Shown one piece after another: positions 60,305-64,000 of a DNA stretch of 64,000 bases. The DNA lies in the NCBI RefSeq assembly GCF_002234375.1, contig NZ_NMQV01000024.1:62001-126000 (forward strand). The letters are read 5' to 3'. Every line of letters starts with the position of its first letter. The first letter of the stretch is position 1. The DNA comes from Pseudomonas fluvialis (GTDB taxonomy: Bacteria; Pseudomonadota; Gammaproteobacteria; Pseudomonadales; Pseudomonadaceae). Position numbers and translations under genes: made by a program. The notes under the pieces were generated by a model. It had not been told where the DNA came from. It saw only the letters and a program-made list of their open reading frames with translations, and did not search any database.

Positions 60305-61131
60305 TCAAGGCGCGGCAGGGTATGACCGAGGCGCTGCGCCAGGTAATGCTCGATAAGAAAGCGGGCAATGGAGCGCGGAGCCGGCAGCGTTGGCAGTTGA
60401 TCGATGGCAAACCAGCGCGCATCCTCGATCTCGTCTTCCTGCAGGCACAGTTCACCGCCGGCGTAGTCGGCATGGAAGCCGAGCATCAGCGAATGCGGGA
60501 AAGGCCAGTTCTGGCTGCCCAGGTAACGGATGTTGTCGACTGACAGCCCCACCTCCTCCTGCACTTCACGACGCACACAGTCTTCAGCCGACTCGCCGGG
60601 CTCCAGGAAGCCCGCCAGGGTACTGTACATGCCGCTGACGAAACGCGGCGAGCGGGCCAATAACAGCTCATCGCCGCGTGTGACCAGCACGATCATGCTC
60701 GGCGCCAGCCGTGGGTACTGGCGCAAGCCGCAGGGTTCACAGGCCATGGCCCGCTCACCGGGGAGCAACTGCATGGCCTGTCCGCAGGCACCGCAGAAGC
60801 GGTGTTCACGAGCCCACTGGCCAATCTGGCTGGCATGACCCAGCAGGCGAAACAACTGTTCGTCATGCTGCAGCATGACCTCACGCAAACTCAGCCAGCG
60901 GCAGCCCGGCAACAGTTCCGGCTCGGCCAGCTCCCAGACTTGCACCGGAGCGCCATCGAACAGGCCAATACCATGCTGGGCCAGGCAACGTAGATCCTGC
61001 TGCTGCACCCAGTTCAGAGGGAACAGACAGCCATGGTCGTCAGCAAGAAAGTGTTGGCGTTGGTGCAATAGCACCCAGCCGCTGGCAGAGGGCGGGCTTT
61101 GCCAGGCCACCTGCCAGCGTGCTTCAGGCAT
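60301..61131 (-). CDS. nudC: NAD+ diphosphatase / NAD-RNA decapping hydrolase
   Basis: A 276-residue Nudix enzyme that removes NAD caps from RNA and hydrolyses NADH. The zinc knuckle is Cys113, Cys116, Cys131 and Cys134. The Nudix box [22 protein letters not shown] starts at ~174, and the NudC-specific SQNWPFPHS is at 206-214. Length is close to that of P. aeruginosa NudC (PA1823), which neighbours fimL there as here. The ATG overlaps the fimL stop by eight bases. Confidence 0.94.
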   Translation of the reverse strand: MPEARWQVAWQSPPSASGWVLLHQRQHFLADDHGCLFPLNWVQQQDLRCLAQHGIGLFDGAPVQVWELAEPELLPGCRWLSLREVMLQHDEQLFRLLGHASQIGQWAREHRFCGACGQAMQLLPGERAMACEPCGLRQYPRLAPSMIVLVTRGDELLLARSPRFVSGMYSTLAGFLEPGESAEDCVRREVQEEVGLSVDNIRYLGSQNWPFPHSLMLGFHADYAGGELCLQEDEIEDARWFAIDQLPTLPAPRSIARFLIEHYLAQRLGHTLPRLD

Positions 61132-62788
61132 TCGCGGGAACCGCCATGCCGAGCGCCTTGATGCTTTCCTCAGCCAGATCCAGCACGCTGGGTCGTGTTT
61201 CCGGACGCATCACTGCCCCCGACTCCAGGTAGTACTCCAGGCTCGACAGGGCATCGGCCAGGGTTTCCAGCAGTTGCCCTGGTGGCGTTTGCGCCGCTTC
61301 CAGCATCTGTTTCTGGATGTACTCGGCACAGGCTCCCACCAACCAGGCGGCACGTTGCTGTTGCAGGAACCACAGGCCGCCACGTACGGCTTGCAGCGTC
61401 GACGGCACGTTGGCCAGGTGCAGCTTGTCACCGCTGGATTCCAGGTAAGAGGTAATCGCCCGCTTGGCCAGATTAAGCCCGGCCTGAGCTTCACCAACCA
61501 CCACGATATGTGCTTCGGTCAACTGGTGATTGGCAAAGGACTGTGCTTCCTGACCGGGCGGTACGACCGCTGGACGTTGCTCGCGTTGCAGGCTGGCCAC
61601 CATGCTTTCCACATAGAGCACCGCATCAGCCAGACGATGCAGGCTGTCCGGCTGTGGCGGTTGTTCGGCCGACCATTCGGCGACTACCGGCAGTTGGGCC
61701 TGCAAGGCATTGCCGGCTGAGCTCAGGCCGACCATGTCGAGGGTCTTGGCCAGTTTACCAAGCAGCCCATGCAGGCTGGCATAGCTTTCCGGCTGGGCGG
61801 TGCCGCGCTCAATCAGGTCGAGCAAGTCCTTCAGGCCGGCCAACTCTTCATGGATGGCCGCTGACAAGGAGCGCAATACCGCCTGTCCCGGCCCGCTCAG
61901 GCGCTGATAGGCATCCTCGAGCATATGATCGGTAAAGGGCAGCGGTGTCAGGTTGAACGTATTGCGTACCTGCCGTGCCAAGTCGCCCTGGCTGGCACCC
62001 AGTGCTACCAGGTACAGCAGCTCCTTCAGCAGGCTACGCGAGATTTCGTGTCCGGGCTTGTGCAGGGCATGCTTGAGCTCTCGCTCAAGCCGGGAGAACA
62101 ACTGCTTGCGCGAGCGACGTGGCAACAACTGGGCATCGCTACAGGTTTCCAGGGCTGCGGCGGCTATCCAGCACAACCGGCCAGGCTCACCGGCCAGGCC
62201 GGCATCCATGCGCTGCAGGGCTCGCATCATCAGTTTGAGGCTGGCCGGCAGGTTGTTACCGCGCAGGTAATCCAGCAGGCCGAGCTGATACATGTGCTGC
62301 AAGCGCCGCGACAGTGCGGCGTCCAGGCCGGCACCACTATGGCCGTCATGCGGGCGTGGCTGGTCAAGACGCACACTGAAGAAGAAGCTTTCCGGCAGGC
62401 TGGGCAAATGACCGGCCTGACGCAGTTCATTAATGGTCGGCAAGAGTGCTTCGGGCAACTCCTGGCGCAGCAACTCGACGTTCTCCAGGTAACGACGCAA
62501 GACGAACAACGCCTTGCACAGCGCCGAGAGTTGCCCATCGCGCTCGCTGCCGGCACCAGTCGGAATGTCGGTGGCCTGCTGGTAGACCTCCTGGGCAAGC
62601 ATTTCCGCACCGGTCAACTCGATCAGGCTGAGGGTGCCGCGCACCTGCTGCAGGGCTTCGATGGCATGTTGCAGCAGGCTGCCATTGTCACGCTCGACAA
62701 TGAACTGCTCCAGGCTCAGTTCCGCCTGCTCCATGGTGGCGTAGAGTTCGTCACGAACCAGCGCCAGGGATGTTCCGCCCTTCACCAT
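61124..62788 (-). CDS. fimL: FimL, type IV pilus/ChpA-like regulator
   Basis: A 554-residue protein that matches P. aeruginosa FimL (PA1822, ~556 residues) and the N-terminal part of the chemotaxis-like kinase ChpA. It is mostly helical, made of Hpt-like domains in which the phospho-His motif is not evident, as reported for FimL. Recognisable segments are [23 protein letters not shown] at the start and [21 protein letters not shown] helices near the end. FimL links the Pil-Chp system with adenylate cyclase CyaB and twitching motility. It overlaps nudC, and 317 bases separate it from ldcA. No pil or chp genes are in the window. Confidence 0.85.
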   Translation of the reverse strand: MVKGGTSLALVRDELYATMEQAELSLEQFIVERDNGSLLQHAIEALQQVRGTLSLIELTGAEMLAQEVYQQATDIPTGAGSERDGQLSALCKALFVLRRYLENVELLRQELPEALLPTINELRQAGHLPSLPESFFFSVRLDQPRPHDGHSGAGLDAALSRRLQHMYQLGLLDYLRGNNLPASLKLMMRALQRMDAGLAGEPGRLCWIAAAALETCSDAQLLPRRSRKQLFSRLERELKHALHKPGHEISRSLLKELLYLVALGASQGDLARQVRNTFNLTPLPFTDHMLEDAYQRLSGPGQAVLRSLSAAIHEELAGLKDLLDLIERGTAQPESYASLHGLLGKLAKTLDMVGLSSAGNALQAQLPVVAEWSAEQPPQPDSLHRLADAVLYVESMVASLQREQRPAVVPPGQEAQSFANHQLTEAHIVVVGEAQAGLNLAKRAITSYLESSGDKLHLANVPSTLQAVRGGLWFLQQQRAAWLVGACAEYIQKQMLEAAQTPPGQLLETLADALSSLEYYLESGAVMRPETRPSVLDLAEESIKALGMAVPANA

Positions 62789-63105
62789 AATGTCTGTGCG
62801 CCTCCCAGCGCGAAGTGTCCAGCGTCGGCGCGAAGGGGCAAGGCCGCCCTTCGCCTGAGTCTTTGCTCAAGCACCGCAGGCCGGACCGATGGCAAAGCTC
62901 AGGGCCATCAGCCGGATACGCTCGACATTCATTGGGTTATTTTCATGAAGGCATCGCCCAACTATAACAAGCGAGCATCAAATGTCGATGCTGGCCACTG
63001 TGACCCAGGCCACGTCCGTACAGTTGAGCAATTGTTCAGCTATCTCACGCAAGCATTTGATCAGTCAGGAATCACTCGTTGGACACAGAGGCACCCAGGG
63101 GTGTT
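62789..63105. promoter_or_regulatory. 317-base gap between ldcA and fimL
   Basis: No coding gene is evident. The gap contains a GCGAAGGG/CCCTTCGC hairpin (62830-62837 and 62847-62854, nine-base loop) just upstream of fimL on the same transcript side, and an A/T-rich patch around 62932-62975. The fimL promoter should be in the latter, but no clear box pair could be assigned. No terminator was found after ldcA. Confidence 0.4.
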
Positions 63106-64000
63106 TCAGGGGCAGGCGTGTTCACGCAGGCAATTCACCCAGGCCTGGCCATCGCGACGCTGCAGGCCGTGCACGTCACTGTCAAAGCCGGGGAAATGGC
63201 TGTCGAACCAGCAGGCAAAACGCAGATAGTCGAGGATCGCCGTGCATTGGCTCGTAAAACGCTCACCCGGCATGATCAACGGGATGCCCGGCGGATAGGG
63301 CACCAACATCACGGCCGCGACTCGACCAGCCAACTCCTCCAGCGCTACCGCTTCGATCTCGCCACGCACCAACTGATCGTAGGCCTGCGAGGGCTTGCAG
63401 ACCGGCTGCGGCAATTCGGTATACATCTGGCGCATGGCCGTCGGTGTTGCATGCTGGCGGTAGCAATCGTGCAGTTGCTGGCTGAGATCACGCAACCCCA
63501 GCCCCGCATAGCGCTGCGGGTCCTGCTGATACACGCTGGGCAAGGCCGTAACCAGCGGCTGGTTGCTGTCGTAGCTGCGCTTGAACTCCAGCAACTCGGT
63601 CAGCAAGGTACTCCACTTGCCCTTGGTGATGCCCATGGAGAACAGCACCAGGAAGGAGTACAACCCGGTCTTTTCAACCACCAGGCCGCGCTCCCAGAGA
63701 AACTTGCTGACCAGTGCGGCGGGGATGCCCTGCTCGTCCATTTGCCCATCGACTCGCAGGCCTGGGGTAACCAGAGTGACCTTGATCGGATCGAGTAGCA
63801 CATAGTCCTCGGCCAGCGCACCAAAACCATGCCAGCCGGCCGTTGGCTGCAACAGCCAGTCGGCGACCTGCAGATTGTCTGTACCGTTAACCTGTGCCGG
63901 CTGCCAGATATCAAACCACCAGTCACCATCGGCCAGCGTCTGTCGCAGATTGGCCAGGGCACGCCGGAAACTCAGTGCTTCATCAAAGGTTTCCTGAATC
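63106..64000 (-). CDS. ldcA: Lysine/ornithine/arginine decarboxylase, C-terminal part
   Basis: The last ~298 residues of a fold-type I PLP decarboxylase; the start is beyond the window. Visible segments are IQETFDEALSFRRALA, GDWWFDIWQPAQV, DPIKVTLVTPGLRVDG, GIPAALVSKFLWERGLVVEKTGLYSFLVLFSMG and YPPGIPLIMPGE, all typical of the Orn/Lys/Arg decarboxylase C-terminal domain. P. aeruginosa LdcA (PA1818) decarboxylates lysine to cadaverine and lies in the same region near fimL. Substrate lysine is inferred from that synteny. Confidence 0.87.
   Translation of the reverse strand, partial: IQETFDEALSFRRALANLRQTLADGDWWFDIWQPAQVNGTDNLQVADWLLQPTAGWHGFGALAEDYVLLDPIKVTLVTPGLRVDGQMDEQGIPAALVSKFLWERGLVVEKTGLYSFLVLFSMGITKGKWSTLLTELLEFKRSYDSNQPLVTALPSVYQQDPQRYAGLGLRDLSQQLHDCYRQHATPTAMRQMYTELPQPVCKPSQAYDQLVRGEIEAVALEELAGRVAAVMLVPYPPGIPLIMPGERFTSQCTAILDYLRFACWFDSHFPGFDSDVHGLQRRDGQAWVNCLREHACP

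Overview
The window is a gene-dense chromosomal segment of a high-GC gammaproteobacterium, almost certainly a Pseudomonas or a close relative. Evidence for this is the fused tyrA-aroA gene in a hisC/tyrA-aroA/cmk/rpsA string, the liuRABCDE leucine operon, a MuxABC-OpmB type RND pump, FimL next to NudC, LdcA, and family I.1 lipases with dedicated foldases. No tRNA, rRNA, insertion sequence, prophage or CRISPR array was seen. Gene order resembles several separate P. aeruginosa neighbourhoods joined together (compared from memory, not by alignment).

Layout. 1-5.1 kb: end of hisC, tyrA-aroA, cmk and rpsA, with a three-hairpin rpsA leader and a terminator. 5.1-8.8 kb (minus): P2-type cation ATPase translationally coupled to a patatin-like phospholipase; the ihfB gene expected after rpsA is absent. 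9.0-12.8 kb: moxR, DUF58 and tgpA transglutaminase operon. 12.9-16.2 kb: thioesterase, chemoreceptor, TatD. 16.2-18.7 kb: lipase LipA and its foldase behind a sigma-54 promoter. 18.7-19.3 kb: small hypothetical and parvulin. 19.3-28.5 kb: liuR-A-B-C-D-E plus acetoacetyl-CoA synthetase, a complete route from isovaleryl-CoA to acetoacetyl-CoA, with a MerR-type promoter and duplicated operators. 28.6-34.7 kb: secreted hypothetical, amidotransferase, acyltransferase, gor, TRIC channel, VOC protein, PCu(A)C, tpx, YqaA. 34.9-43.8 kb (minus): muxA-muxB-muxC-opmB. 43.9-46.8 kb: RlmN/Cfr-like radical SAM enzyme, rhodanese, MATE transporter. 46.8-49.8 kb: AraC regulator divergent from a second lipase/foldase pair, with a perfect palindrome between them. 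49.8-55.4 kb: orphan periplasmic binding protein, cysI with its DUF934 partner, acuI-like reductase, sohB. 55.6-60.3 kb: histidine phosphatase, SCP2 protein, APH-family kinase, SDR, membrane protein, TSUP permease. 60.3-64.0 kb (minus): nudC, fimL and the 3' part of ldcA, cut by the window edge.

Most of the window is ordinary core genome. The points most worth attention are: two complete and divergent lipase/foldase systems under visibly different control (sigma-54 versus AraC-linked), with unusual residues in the second pair; the LiuR operator/promoter architecture; the rpsA leader hairpins; several perfect intergenic palindromes of unknown function; the coupled P-type ATPase/patatin pair where ihfB is expected; and an orphan sugar-binding-type protein.
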